Source: Gallionella sp. (GTDB taxonomy: Bacteria > Pseudomonadota > Gammaproteobacteria > Burkholderiales > Gallionellaceae). Taken from it: a stretch of 35,087 nucleotides of DNA. The stretch spans positions 1 to 35,087 of the forward strand of contig JANXXH010000074.1 of the NCBI GenBank assembly GCA_025350705.1, written 5' to 3'. Position numbers and translations under genes: made by a program. A model generated the notes under the pieces. It had not been told where the DNA came from and did not search any database. It saw nothing but the letters and a program-made list of their open reading frames with translations. Below are positions 1 to 9,198 of the stretch, piece by piece (position 1 is the stretch's first letter; each line of letters begins with the position of its first letter).

Positions 1-67
1 GTAGCCCCACGCTCAAATAGTCGGACATTCGAACATGCCCTCCCAGCTCCGCCGCTTTCCCCGCCAT
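1..67 (-). CDS. IS4-family transposase, N-terminal fragment (cut by window edge)
   Basis: An ATG at 67-65 opens a frame that runs off the left edge after 22 codons. The peptide reads MAGKAAELGG then HVRMSDYLSVGL. The pattern 'hRhSDYhSVGhL' at the very N-terminus is what I associate with IS4-type transposases (Nterm_IS4 domain). The catalytic DDE region would lie outside the window. The element's end should fall between here and the toxin remnant at 176, but I cannot place an inverted repeat with only one end visible. Identification rests on about 20 residues, so it is tentative. Confidence 0.45.
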   Translation of the reverse strand, partial: MAGKAAELGGHVRMSDYLSVGL

Positions 68-175
68 GATTTGCCCCCGGTATGATTTGCGTACCGGTGA
101 ATTGTAATGGGAATTTCGTTAAGTGAACAGCATTGGGGACAGGCCACGGTTTCATAATTGATCTGTGAAGGACAG

Positions 176-466
176 TTATGCCCGATCAATCCAGTAGTTC
201 GGCTCTCTGTGCTGGTGCGCCACCGCAATCACGTAAATATGGTCGCTTTCTACCGAGTACAGCAATTTATAAGGGAACCGGCTTAATGTCAGCCGACTGA
301 TCTCGCCCCGCTCTATTTGACACGACAAGGGCCACGCTTAAATACGCGAAAGGGCATCACGTATTTCTCCGCGAAATTGGCTACCGAGTTGGGGAACTTG
401 CTGGTTGTAATAACGTTCGGCCTCTTCAAATTCCTGCTGTGCTTCTGGCGAGAAGACCACCCGCAT
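176..466 (-). pseudogene. RelE/ParE-family toxin with in-frame stop
   Basis: The 97-codon frame starts with ATG at 466-464, overlapping the antitoxin stop by one base (TGATG). It reads MRVVFSPEAQQEFEEAERYY near the start and ends with [18 protein letters not shown], the usual C-terminus of RelE/ParE ribonuclease or gyrase toxins of the addiction-module type. Codon 43 (340-338) is TAA where relatives have a sense codon (pattern 'ALxRIxAWP'); CAA to TAA would be a single-base change. Everything on both sides stays in one frame. The toxin is therefore probably truncated to 42 residues and inactive, while its antitoxin remains open. I saw no restart codon that would give a plausible toxin. Confidence 0.8.
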
Positions 467-672
467 CAGAATTTCCCGAAGATCTCTTCTGCCGGTATGC
501 CTTTAACTTTGCCTGCACGATTGGCGGCAAGTCGCTTCTCCGCTTCTTCGAGCCAAACACGGTCAATTACAGGGTCTGGTTTATCGAGGCTATGCAAAAT
601 TTGGTCAACCAAGTCAAAACGTTCTGCGGGATCGAGCTTTAATGCCTGTGCGACGATTTCCTGTTTTCCCAT
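466..672 (-). CDS. addiction-module antitoxin (Unstab_antitox family)
   Basis: 68 residues from the ATG at 672-670, chosen over the upstream in-frame Met because family members begin at 'MGKQEIVxxALKLDPxER'. Sequence features are the N-terminal helix 'ALKLDPAERFDLVDQIL' and the C-terminal 'WLEEAEKRLAANRAGKVKGI' with 'PAEEIF', all typical of the small antitoxin (Pfam 'putative addiction module component') paired with RelE/ParE-like toxins. It should neutralise the toxin by direct binding and autoregulate the pair. It overlaps the toxin gene by one base, implying translational coupling. The partner toxin carries a stop codon, so this antitoxin may now be an orphan. Confidence 0.85.
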   Translation of the reverse strand: MGKQEIVAQALKLDPAERFDLVDQILHSLDKPDPVIDRVWLEEAEKRLAANRAGKVKGIPAEEIFGKF

Positions 673-733
673 GACAATCTCCTTCAATGCAAACTTTGTG
701 TATCTTAACCCCAAAATTATCAGGGTTCATTTT

Positions 734-1073
734 TCACCCAAGGCGACCGATAGTGCGCTTCTTCTGCTCCAGTGATGTCATGAGTTCGCAGATGTCTGCG
801 ACTACCTCGCACTGCATGGCTGCCATGCTTGATTGTTTGCGGTCGTAACTTGCGACCTCAAACTTGAAACCCAGCGAGTCATCTTTGCACAAATGTTGCC
901 TGACCCCTTTGCCCTGCGGTTCGGAAAGTTTTTTGATTGTGAAATTATCGTCAAGATAGCCTCGCTTGTTAGCCACAACGTCTTTGGTGGCAGGATGGGA
1001 AGCACATCCTCCAATAACAAAATCGTCAGCACAGAGAACCAGAAAAATCCAACACTCTTTCCAAATGTCATCA
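734..1073 (-). pseudogene. frameshifted lipoprotein remnant with ORF6N-like tail
   Basis: A good ribosome site (GGGAGG) precedes ATG at 1073, giving MTFGKSVGFFWFSVLTILLL, a signal-peptide-like start. The next frame continues GGCASHPATKDVVANKRGYL, a convincing lipobox (L-x-G-C type), so a single missing base near 1013 splits one lipoprotein gene. The downstream 80-codon frame ends 'ICELMTSLEQKKRTIG', which resembles the C-terminal tail of ORF6N-domain proteins ('IRELMTPPEPKKRxIGF') and the tail of the small gene at 5512-5775. The body between is not recognised. I read this as a decayed locus, possibly two fused remnants; the ORF6N part is inference from a short match. Confidence 0.45.
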
Positions 1074-1126
1074 ATCCTCCCGTTTTGTTAATTGAAATTT
1101 AACGAGGTTGGGTCAAATTACTTTTG

Positions 1127-1225
1127 TCATCCGGCACCATGCGCGCGTTGTTTCTCCAAAACCACCAGCGCGATGCCGCCAAGTATAGCAACAGTCGACA
1201 ATACCAGGCGCGGTCTCAGCGCCTC
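1127..1225 (-). pseudogene. EamA/DMT transporter 3'-end remnant (copy A)
   Basis: Read on the minus strand, this stretch gives 'LVLSTVAILGGIALVVLEKQ' followed by RAHGAG and a stop at 1129-1127. It matches the last 30 residues of the intact EamA transporter at 16689-17546, whose end reads LLLSSIAILGGIALVILEKQ. No start codon or upstream transporter sequence accompanies it. It ends about 10 bp from the stop codon of the GGDEF-EAL gene at 1235. Two further copies lie at 3573-3760 and 5816-5945. Confidence 0.8.
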
Positions 1226-1234
1226 ATAGTCCGT

Positions 1235-3565
1235 TCAACCCTGCCTTAGCATGGCCTCAAATTCTTCGATCGGTACCGGCTTGCCAAACAGATAACCCTG
1301 GTGGCGATGGCAGCCGCTCTCGATAAGAAATTGTCTTTGCTCCTCGGTCTCTACCCCTTCGGCAATGACATCCAGCTTGAAGCTTTGTGCTATCGCAATG
1401 ATGGTACGCACAATTTCCTTATCGCTGGTGTCGACTGTGATGTCGCGCACGAATGACTGATCGATCTTGAGTTGGTCAAGCGGCAGCTGTTTGAGGTATT
1501 GCAAGGATGAATAGCCAGTGCCGAAATCATCCAACGAGAACTGGACGCCGAGCTCATTCAATGCGTTCATGGTCAAGATGGTTTCCTCCATCTTCTCCAG
1601 CAACACGGTTTCGGTCAATTCCAGCTTGAGCAGCTTCGGGTTGACGCCATGACGTTGTATGTTGGCGTGCACTTGAGCCACGAATTCAGCCATGCAAAAT
1701 TCCTGGGCACACACGTTCACCGCCAGGACGAGGTCACGTGTCAGCGCATTTTTCTCCCACGCCTTGAGCTGGGCACAGGCCGACTCCAACACCCATTGTC
1801 CGATCGGGAGGATCAGCCCGTTCTCTTCCGCCAGTGGAATAAATTGTCCGGGTAAAATCATTCCACGCTCAGGGTGATCCCAGCGTATCAATGCTTCCGC
1901 GCCCAATGGGCGGCGCGAACTGTCCACCTGCACCTGGTAGTACAACCGGAATTGCCGATGCTCGAGTGCCTTGCGCAGCTCTCGTTCCATGGATACGCGT
2001 TCGTTGATGGCCTTCTGCATCTGCGGGTCAAAGAAGTACAGCGTGTCGCGACCGAGTTTTTTGGCATGGTACATCGCGATGTCGGCCTGCTTCATCAACT
2101 CTTCCATCGAGGATTGATGGTTAATGAAGAGTGTCGCGCCGATGCTGGTAGTGGTGCGGTAATCGTATTCGGCCAGTTGGCAGGGCTGGCTGAGGAGGGA
2201 CAGGATCTTCTTGCCGATGAGTTCGACCTGCACTCCCGCTTCAAATTTATGTTCGCTGAGGTTCTCCAGTACCACCACGAATTCGTCGCCGCCCAGGCGC
2301 GCGACGGTGTCGCCTTCACGCACACACTGCTCGAGACGATTTGCGACTTGTCGCAGCAGCAGGTCGCCGATGTCATGACCGAGGGTGTCGTTGAGTGCCT
2401 TGAAATTGTCCAGGTCGATGATCAGCACGCCGCCATACCGCTTGTTGCGTGCACTGACAGCCAATGCCTGATGCAGTCTATCCATCAACATGCGGCGATT
2501 GGGGAGTCCCGTGAGTGAATCGTAATAGGCCAGATGCTTGATCTGTTCCTCTGCCGCTTTGCGCTCTGTGATGTCGAAATGCGAGCCGACATAGTGAGTG
2601 ACGATCCCGTCATCCTGCTTGACCGCGGATATGGTGAGCCATTTGGGATAGACTTCGCCATTCTTGCGCCTGTCCCAAATCTCACCTTGCCATTTTCCGG
2701 TCCGGGCTATGATTTCCCACATCTCACGGTAGAAGTCCGCATCGTGGCGGCCGGACTTGAGGATGCGCGGCGTCTGGCCCACGGCTTCCACGGCTGTATA
2801 GCCCGTGGTGTCGATAAAGGCCTGGTTCACCCTGAGGATCACCCCGTTTGCATCGGTGACCATCAATCCTTCCTGCGCCTCGAAAGCGCTGGCGGCGATA
2901 CGGAGGTCGGCTTCGGTCGCACGCTTTTCCTCGCTGAACGCATATGACACCAGCAGGTAAAGGCCGGCTGAAGCGCATCCCATGTTGAGCAGGTAGAAGA
3001 TGTTCCTGGCCAGCTCCGGCAAGAGGGTGGCGTGAGCCGCGACATAGTCGTCGATCAGCACGGATATCACGATCAGCAGGAAATACGCGAAGAACCATTT
3101 CAGTGCCGCACGCTTCTCAAGATACATCAGCGCCGCGATGGGCGAGAAGATCGCCCAAATCATCACCATGCTGCCGGCGGAAAAACCGCCCAGCGACCAC
3201 ATCAGCAGGAACGGCAACAGCAGCACAAGAACCAATTGGATGTATTGTATGAACTGCGTCTTCTTGGTCTTGAAGAAATAGATGAGGCTGAGCGCCGAGA
3301 TGATCGCGTAGGACATCGGTATCGAGCCGGAGAGAAAATGACCCAGCAGAAAGTAGATCGATCCCCAGATGAATGCAGCCACACCAACGATCAAAGGGAC
3401 CAGGGTCAATGCCACTTTTTTTAGCCGCAAATCGGCATCGTCTGTTGGGAGAAACCCAAGCTCGACAATTCGAACCAGCCAATTTTTTGGAGCAAACACC
3501 AATATTTTCCCCAAATTTAATATCGATAGCTGGCAACAAATAGCCAACCTGATCGATAGTAACAA
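1235..3565 (-). CDS. membrane-bound PAS-GGDEF-EAL c-di-GMP enzyme
   Basis: 776 residues. Residues about 50-210 hold five or six membrane helices (a MASE-like sensor region). A PAS domain follows (about 222-335, ending GSHFDITERKAAEE), then GGDEF (about 345-505) and EAL (about 530-770). The cyclase motif is intact (RLGGDEF, 425-429) with an RxxD inhibitory site five residues before it (REGD, 416-419). The EAL domain keeps EALIRW (557-562), ELTET, DDFGTGYSSL, DQLKIDQSF and AEGVETEEQ, so it should hydrolyse c-di-GMP; both activities are possible. NVCAQEF replaces the usual NVSARQF. The true start may lie downstream of the first Met, since the first 20 residues look atypical. Its C-terminal half is closely related to the gene at 5963-9046. 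Confidence 0.93.
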   Translation of the reverse strand: MLLSIRLAICCQLSILNLGKILVFAPKNWLVRIVELGFLPTDDADLRLKKVALTLVPLIVGVAAFIWGSIYFLLGHFLSGSIPMSYAIISALSLIYFFKTKKTQFIQYIQLVLVLLLPFLLMWSLGGFSAGSMVMIWAIFSPIAALMYLEKRAALKWFFAYFLLIVISVLIDDYVAAHATLLPELARNIFYLLNMGCASAGLYLLVSYAFSEEKRATEADLRIAASAFEAQEGLMVTDANGVILRVNQAFIDTTGYTAVEAVGQTPRILKSGRHDADFYREMWEIIARTGKWQGEIWDRRKNGEVYPKWLTISAVKQDDGIVTHYVGSHFDITERKAAEEQIKHLAYYDSLTGLPNRRMLMDRLHQALAVSARNKRYGGVLIIDLDNFKALNDTLGHDIGDLLLRQVANRLEQCVREGDTVARLGGDEFVVVLENLSEHKFEAGVQVELIGKKILSLLSQPCQLAEYDYRTTTSIGATLFINHQSSMEELMKQADIAMYHAKKLGRDTLYFFDPQMQKAINERVSMERELRKALEHRQFRLYYQVQVDSSRRPLGAEALIRWDHPERGMILPGQFIPLAEENGLILPIGQWVLESACAQLKAWEKNALTRDLVLAVNVCAQEFCMAEFVAQVHANIQRHGVNPKLLKLELTETVLLEKMEETILTMNALNELGVQFSLDDFGTGYSSLQYLKQLPLDQLKIDQSFVRDITVDTSDKEIVRTIIAIAQSFKLDVIAEGVETEEQRQFLIESGCHRHQGYLFGKPVPIEEFEAMLRQG

Positions 3566-3572
3566 CTACTTG

Positions 3573-3760
3573 TCAGCGGGCGACATTCTCCTTCCGCTTC
3601 TCCAGTATCACCAGCGCGATGCCACCAAGTATAGCAACAGACGACAGTACCAGGCGCAGCGTCAGGGGCTCGCCGTGGAATACGATGCCAACCATGGCCG
3701 CAATCCTGGCCGCAGCCTTGGCAGCTTTAAACACCGGCAATGCCGTTTACCAAATAGCGG
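3573..3760 (-). pseudogene. EamA/DMT transporter 3'-end remnant (copy B)
   Basis: The longest of three remnants. On the minus strand it reads IW-stop-TALPVFKAAKAA, then after a loss of about 8 codons GIVFHGEPLTLRLVLSSV, then AILGGIALVILEKRKENVAR and a stop at 3575-3573. The intact gene at 16689-17546 reads IWYTALPALKATKAA and FFLGETLTIRLLLSSI at the same places. A TAA has replaced the Tyr codon. The homology begins within about 8 bp of the chemoreceptor stop codon (3768-3766), so the remnant occupies nearly the whole gap between the chemoreceptor and the GGDEF-EAL gene. Confidence 0.88.
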
Positions 3761-3765
3761 AATTA

Positions 3766-5481
3766 CTAGAATTCTTTCCAATCACCGTCCTTGTCAGGTT
3801 TGGCTTTTGCAAGTTTCTGAGTTGCAATTGGCAAGGCTGATGAAGCAGGCTTGATCCTGTTTTGTGAGATGACCCTTTTGGCTGCTGATTGGGCATCTGA
3901 ACGTGACAACATCCTGACTGCCTCCAGTTTGAACGCGCTGACTTCTCGCAGCAGGGCTTGCGCCTGATCTTGCATGGATTCGGCGGCAGCGGCAGATTCT
4001 TTTACCAGCGCGGCATTCTGTTGGGTTACTTCGTCCATCTGGACAATCGCGGTATTCACTTGTTCGATGCTCGTGCTTTGTTCTCTGGTTGTAGCAGAAA
4101 TATCCTTCATCAACGATGCGACCAACTGCACCGAGGTGACAACATCGCTTATCGTATCGGCCGCATCCTTCACTTGCTCCGATCCGACAGTCACATTTGC
4201 CATTGAGCCGCCAATCAATTGCTTGATCTCCTTGGCCGCAGCGGCAGAACGTTGCGCAAGATTGCGCACTTCGCTGGCGACTACTGCAAAACCACGGCCC
4301 TGTTCACCGGCGCGCGCTGCTTCGACGGCAGCGTTCAAGGCCAGAATGTTGGTCTGAAAAGCAATTCCATCTATTACGCTGATGATGTCCCCGATCTTCT
4401 TCGAGGATTCATTGATGGATGTCATGGTCGCCACCAATTTTTCTACCGCCACACCGCTTTGTTCCGCGACATCGCAGCTGCCTTGCGCAAGTTGATATGC
4501 ATGCCTGACACTTTCAGCATTCTGGCGCACTGCCGAGAGGAGTTCTTGCATGCTGCTTGCTGTCTCTTCCAAACTGGAGGCCTGCTCTTCGGTCCGTTGC
4601 GACAGGTCTGCGTTGCCGGAAGCGATCTCTTGCGATGAAGTGGTAATGGTTTCGGTGGTGTTGCGTATATTGGCGACGATGCTGGAGAGCTTGTAGATCA
4701 TGTCCTTGACGGCAAACAACATGCTACTGGTGTCATTAGCCTTGATGCTTACCTCAATCGTCAGGTCGCCCTCCGCCACGCCTTTGACCACTTCAGCCGC
4801 ATAAGCCGGTTCTCCACCCATTTTCCCCAAGACGTTGCGAGTGATCCATGCAGCAAAAAAGGCAGCGCTTAATGATGCGACCAAACCGCCGATGATCATC
4901 ATGCTAAAAGTCGATTGGGCTTTGCCCGCAAAGCTGGCGCTATTGTTGTGTGCCTGTGTGATCTGTTGCTCGCGAAACATTGCCAATTGATTGGCGATGG
5001 ATTCGCCGAATTTGAAAAACTCAACCGTTCCGTTGGAACCATCCATCTGTTGATCACCGGCCACGGTACTGCGATTGAGGTACGCGTCCGCCATCGCTTT
5101 ACCACTGGCGTAAAAGCGATTGAAGCCTGCTTCGATCGCTTCGATTTGTTTCAGGTTTTGTTCGTCATTATTCACTCGTAACAGCTGCTTATACTTTCCC
5201 GCATCATCCAAAAAGCGTTTGGCCGAATCTTCGGCGTTCTTATAACCTTCCCGGTTGGGAGAGGCGGAGACAGCGGTCAGATATAGCTGAACTTCCAGGC
5301 GACTAAAGATCATTTCATCCACCAATAGAATATTGGGCAAAGTAATCTCATCACCTTGCTTGGCATCCCGTGTGAGATGTGAGAGTGAAACGCCGACCAC
5401 CAGAAAAGTGGCTGCGTACATCACCACCACAACAGTAACGGAAATGATCATCCGCATGCTGACACCTAAGTTACCAAGCAT
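3766..5481 (-). CDS. methyl-accepting chemotaxis protein (MCP-1)
   Basis: 571 residues. TM1 is at about 11-34, a periplasmic helical sensor region at 35-190, TM2 at about 192-214, a HAMP-like segment at 215-270, and the cytoplasmic signalling domain follows. The methylation helix region [18 protein letters not shown] (299-316) and the CheA/CheW-binding hairpin [18 protein letters not shown] (395-412) are intact. The last residues, DGDWKEF, fit the xWxxF docking pentapeptide for the methyltransferase CheR, after a flexible linker of about 40 residues. The ligand cannot be predicted. It sits between two c-di-GMP genes on the same strand, but no chemotaxis kinase or CheY gene is nearby. The GTG/TTG alternatives were not preferred; the ATG at 5481 gives a normal N-terminus. 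Confidence 0.95.
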   Translation of the reverse strand: MLGNLGVSMRMIISVTVVVVMYAATFLVVGVSLSHLTRDAKQGDEITLPNILLVDEMIFSRLEVQLYLTAVSASPNREGYKNAEDSAKRFLDDAGKYKQLLRVNNDEQNLKQIEAIEAGFNRFYASGKAMADAYLNRSTVAGDQQMDGSNGTVEFFKFGESIANQLAMFREQQITQAHNNSASFAGKAQSTFSMMIIGGLVASLSAAFFAAWITRNVLGKMGGEPAYAAEVVKGVAEGDLTIEVSIKANDTSSMLFAVKDMIYKLSSIVANIRNTTETITTSSQEIASGNADLSQRTEEQASSLEETASSMQELLSAVRQNAESVRHAYQLAQGSCDVAEQSGVAVEKLVATMTSINESSKKIGDIISVIDGIAFQTNILALNAAVEAARAGEQGRGFAVVASEVRNLAQRSAAAAKEIKQLIGGSMANVTVGSEQVKDAADTISDVVTSVQLVASLMKDISATTREQSTSIEQVNTAIVQMDEVTQQNAALVKESAAAAESMQDQAQALLREVSAFKLEAVRMLSRSDAQSAAKRVISQNRIKPASSALPIATQKLAKAKPDKDGDWKEF

Positions 5482-5511
5482 GACAACCTCGAGTCAAAAA
5501 GTTAAAGGGTT

Positions 5512-5775
5512 TCATTTATTCTCCCAAGGCGCAGCCGATGGGCGCCTCTTCCTTGGTTCCAGAGGTGTCATGAGTTCGCGGAGGGCTTCGGTGTTGCATT
5601 TGACTGCCCGAACCAGAACCCGAGGTTCAACTTGATTCAATTCAGCCAAGTGCATACTGCGCATGATTTTTTGCCCGCGAACGCGAATAAGAAACATCCG
5701 CGATTCGATGCGCTCTACAGACGCAATCAACTTCTTGGCGATTGTTGTTTGAGCCACCAGCTTCTTGTCAGCCAT
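5512..5775 (-). pseudogene. ORF6N-domain protein remnant (internal deletion)
   Basis: 87 codons behind a good ribosome site (AAGGGGAGAGGCG then ATG). Residues about 20-60 resemble the ORF6N domain core (IESRMFLIR then RGQKIM, HLAELNQVEPRVLVRAVKCN), found in phage and mobile-element regulatory proteins. The sequence then jumps directly to ALRELMTPLEPRKRRPSAAP, which is the far C-terminal tail in full-length relatives, so roughly 100 residues appear deleted in frame. The frame is still open and could make a small protein, but I consider it a relic. A similar tail occurs at 734-976, next to the equivalent GGDEF-EAL gene. Confidence 0.5.
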
Positions 5776-5815
5776 CGCCTCTCCCCTTCCTGCGGCATTC
5801 TACACAATTATGGTC

Positions 5816-5945
5816 GCTTCTAAAGTATCACCAGCGCGATTCCACCAAGTATAACAACAGACGACAATACCAGGCGCAGTGTCAGCGGCTCGCCGGGGAA
5901 TACGATGCCGCCTAGCGTAATCCAGAGAGGTGGGTTCATCAAAGA
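5816..5945 (-). pseudogene. EamA/DMT transporter 3'-end remnant (copy C)
   Basis: The minus strand reads MNPPLWITLGGIVFPGEPLT, then LRLVLSSVVILGGIALVIL and a TAG where the intact gene continues with EKQK. It shares the wording GEPLTLRLVLSSV with copy B rather than GETLTIRLLLSSI of the intact gene at 16689-17546, so the copies are closer to each other than to it. It lies about 20 bp beyond the stop codon of the frameshifted GGDEF-EAL gene (5963), in the same relative position that copy A has to the first GGDEF-EAL gene. Confidence 0.8.
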
Positions 5946-5962
5946 TCACTGCAAGCGGCAGT

Positions 5963-8900
5963 TCAACCCTGCCTTAGTAGCACCTCAAGCTGCACTATCG
6001 GTATCGGCTTGCTGAATAAATACCCCTGGAAGTGTGTGCAGCCATTGTCCAGAAGGATTTGCCGTTGTTCTTCCGTCTCGACCCCTTCGGCAATGACATC
6101 CAGATTCAGGCTTTGTGCTATGGCAATGATGGTGCGCACTATCGCCTTATCGCTGCCATCTGAAGTTACATCGCGGATGAACGACTGGTCTATCTTGAGC
6201 TGATCGAGTGGCAGCCGTTTGAGGTATTGCAAGGATGAATAGCCGGTGCCAAAATCGTCCAGTGAGAACTGGACGCCGATTTCATTCAATGCGTTCATGG
6301 TCGCTACAGTATCTTCGATGTTTTCCAGCAACAGGCTTTCGGTCAGTTCCAGTTTTAGCAGTGCAGGTTTGATGGCATGGCGTTGCGCGACAGCTTGCAC
6401 TTGAGATACGAAATCAGACTGACGGAATTGCCGGGCACTGACGTTCACTGCCATTACTAGATGACTTGTCTGTGCCTCAAGCTGCCAAGCCTTGAGCTGT
6501 GCGCAGGCCGTTTCCAGCACCCATTGCCCGATGGGCACGATCAGCCCGGTTTCTTCCGCCAGCGAGATGAAGTGGCCGGGGAACACCAAACCGCGTTCGG
6601 GGTGATTCCAGCGTAGCAATGCCTCCGCACCCAAAATTTGATAAGAACTTCCCACCTGGATCTGGTAATACAACTGGAATTGTTGCTTATCGAGCGCTTT
6701 GCGTAATTCAGTTTCGAGAGCGGCGTGGGCGTTGATGGAGTCCTGCATCGCCGGGTCGAAGAATCGCAGCCTGTTGCGACCGGCTTTTTTGGCCTGATAC
6801 ATGGCGATATCGGCTTGTTTCAACAGCTCTTCAGTCGATTGAAGCTGGTCAGTGAACAGCGTGACGCCGATGCTGGGAGTACCGGTGTAGCTGTGTTCAT
6901 CTAGCAGGTAAGGCTGGTTGAGCGATACGAGGATTTTCTCGCCGACGGCTTCCGCCTGTGCAGCGGCTTCAAGAGCCTGTGCGCTCAAGTCTCCCAGCAT
7001 CACTACGAATTCATCACCGCCCAGACGGGCCACGGTATCACCCTCGCGCACACAGGACTCAAGCCGTTGAGCCACCTGTTTCAGCAACACATCACCGATG
7101 TCATGGCCGAGGGTGTCGTTAAGCGTCTTGAAATTATCCAGGTCGATGAATAGCAGCGCACCTTTCTGGCCGCTGCGCGAGTTGGATGCCAAAGCCTGCT
7201 GCAGTCTGTCCAAAAGCAGTCGCCGGTTAGGCAGTCGGGAGAGTGAGTCATAGAAGGCCAGACTCTTGATCTCTTCTTCCGCAGCCTTGCGCTCGGTGAT
7301 ATCGATAAAGGTCACCACCGCGCCTTCGAGACGCCCGTTGTGATAGATGGGATGCGACCAGTATTCCACCGGAAAGCTGCTGCCATCGGCGCGCCAGTGT
7401 ACTTCGTCGTCTGCATGTGCCGGTTTGCCCTCAAGTGTCGACAGGCGAACGCCGCATTCCTCCTTCGGATAAGGCCTGCCGTCAGGATAGGTGTGGTGTA
7501 TCAGCGCGTGCACACCCTTGCCGATCATATCTTCCTTGTACTCGTAACCCAGCATGCGCAGACAGGCCGGATTGACGAAGGTGCAGATACCCTTGGTGTC
7601 CACACCATAGATGCCTTCTGCGGTGGAATTGAGCAATATTCCATACTGTTCCTGTTGTTCCAGGCGCTCTGCCTCGGCACGAACCTTGGCTTCACGCAGT
7701 TGCTGCACATTCAGCGCGAAGGCCGCCTCGCGCGCCAGCCCATCGATGAGGGCAATCTCGCGTACCGAATAAGAGTGCGGCTCAACATGCGTCACCGCCA
7801 TCAACACACCGATCACATTTTCGTCCAGTTGCATAGGTGCAGCGATCGCCGAACGGATGTTGAAATGCTCCCTCATCATTTGGCTCACGCGAGGGTCGTC
7901 ACGGCAATTTTCAACTGCAACAGTCTGGTGATGATAGAAGGCCCAGACCGCAAGAGATGTCTCGTCCAGGTTAAGGCGGTAGTGCCCTCCGGGCGATAGT
8001 CGGATCCGGTTTGCGCGACGCCGACCAATTGGTTTGTCTCCTTGTCGTATATGATCACGAACGCTTGTGCCGCATTTGTCGCCTTGCAACAAAGCTCCAC
8101 CACCTGCTGAAAGACTGCGGCAGTGCCAACCTCGCCGCCGGCGCTGCGCAACAACCGGTTGTTGACATTCATGATCTCCGCTTGCAACCACTGCCTTTCC
8201 AGCAAGGTCCGATAGTCCGCAGTGAGCACGCCGATCTCGTCGGTGGAGCGTCCACGTAACTCGGCGATGCGCGCTTCGGGCAAAAGTTGGGCTGCGCCGA
8301 TCAATGCCTGCAGCGGACTGAGCGATTGCGCAAAACTGTGGGCGAAGATCAGGCTGCCGCCGATGGCCAGCGCCTCGAGCAGCAACCAGACGCCAAAGGT
8401 CTCGAAGCTGAAGTAGCCGGTGCGTGTCCAGTAGTATTGCACCAACATTGTGTCGATGAGCAGTGGCACCAGTGCGCCAATCAGGAACACCTTGGTACGG
8501 ATGGCCAAGATGGGGCGTGAAAGTGACATGGTGCCCAGCGCCTGACCGAACAGGTCGAAGATCCGGAAGAAGATCGGCAAGCCGACGATGATGGAAACAA
8601 TGAGCGCGACCAGTTCGATGCGGAACCAGTCATAGGCTGTCGCCACGAAACCGGTGTATATCTCGGCAGCCAGGATCACCGACGCGGGCGCAACGGCCAG
8701 ATAGATCAGGAACGTGACCCAGAAGACTAGGGGAAAGCGGCGCACCGCCCGCTGGGCACTCTCGGGGCTACATCCTGGCTTGCCGTCGAGCCAGTCGGCC
8801 AGCGGCTGCATCTGACGCGGCAAGAACCAAACCGAGAAGGCGAGCCAACCCAGAATTATAGAGCGGCTCCAGTGGAGTAGTGAGAATACCGATCATATGC

Positions 8901-9046
8901 GTTGGCTGCATCACGCCGATCAGCAGGATGAAACCAAGGCCGAACACCGGCGGGATATTCCATGTATGGAATATCAACCAGCGCAACCGGCGCAGCAGTT
9001 TCTTGCCGCTAATCAGTCCTTCGCTCGTATGCCCGGCGACGGTCAC
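5963..9046 (-). pseudogene. GAF-PAS-GGDEF-EAL gene with two frameshifts
   Basis: Three overlapping frames (8768-9046, 7885-about 8870, 5963-8191) together make one protein of about 1,027 residues: an N-terminal membrane region with several helices, a linker, a GAF domain, PAS, GGDEF and EAL. Frameshift 1 is an extra base in the AATTAT run near 8854-8859: removing it joins TTPLEPLY to ILGWLAFSVWFLPRQ. Frameshift 2 is a missing base near 7984-7987: restoring one C (minus strand) joins TGSDYRPEG to HYRLNLDETSLAVW inside the GAF domain. The downstream part still encodes REGD, GGDEF, EALLRW and DDFGTGYSSL, so a 5'-truncated enzyme could survive only if translation restarts. Sequencing error is the alternative explanation for either site. 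Confidence 0.8.
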
Positions 9047-9198
9047 ATCATTCTCCCGATAACTTCCGACTCGCTGATCGACTTCGCGCCTTAGTCTGTC
9101 CTTCAGTTCCGTTTCGTCTATATTTTATATCGTAGCTCATTTCAAGTTCAGCCACGTCTGTGCATCCGTTGTGCAGCCACTTATGCCAACTTTTTATC

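Noticed and set aside
13-228. 71-codon minus-strand frame across the left edge
   Set aside because: It overlaps the toxin remnant in another frame and has no recognisable pattern; the shorter IS4-like start at 67 in a different frame is preferred.
1874-2518. 214-codon plus-strand frame opposite the first GGDEF-EAL gene
   Set aside because: Antisense to the conserved GGDEF domain; no independent evidence.
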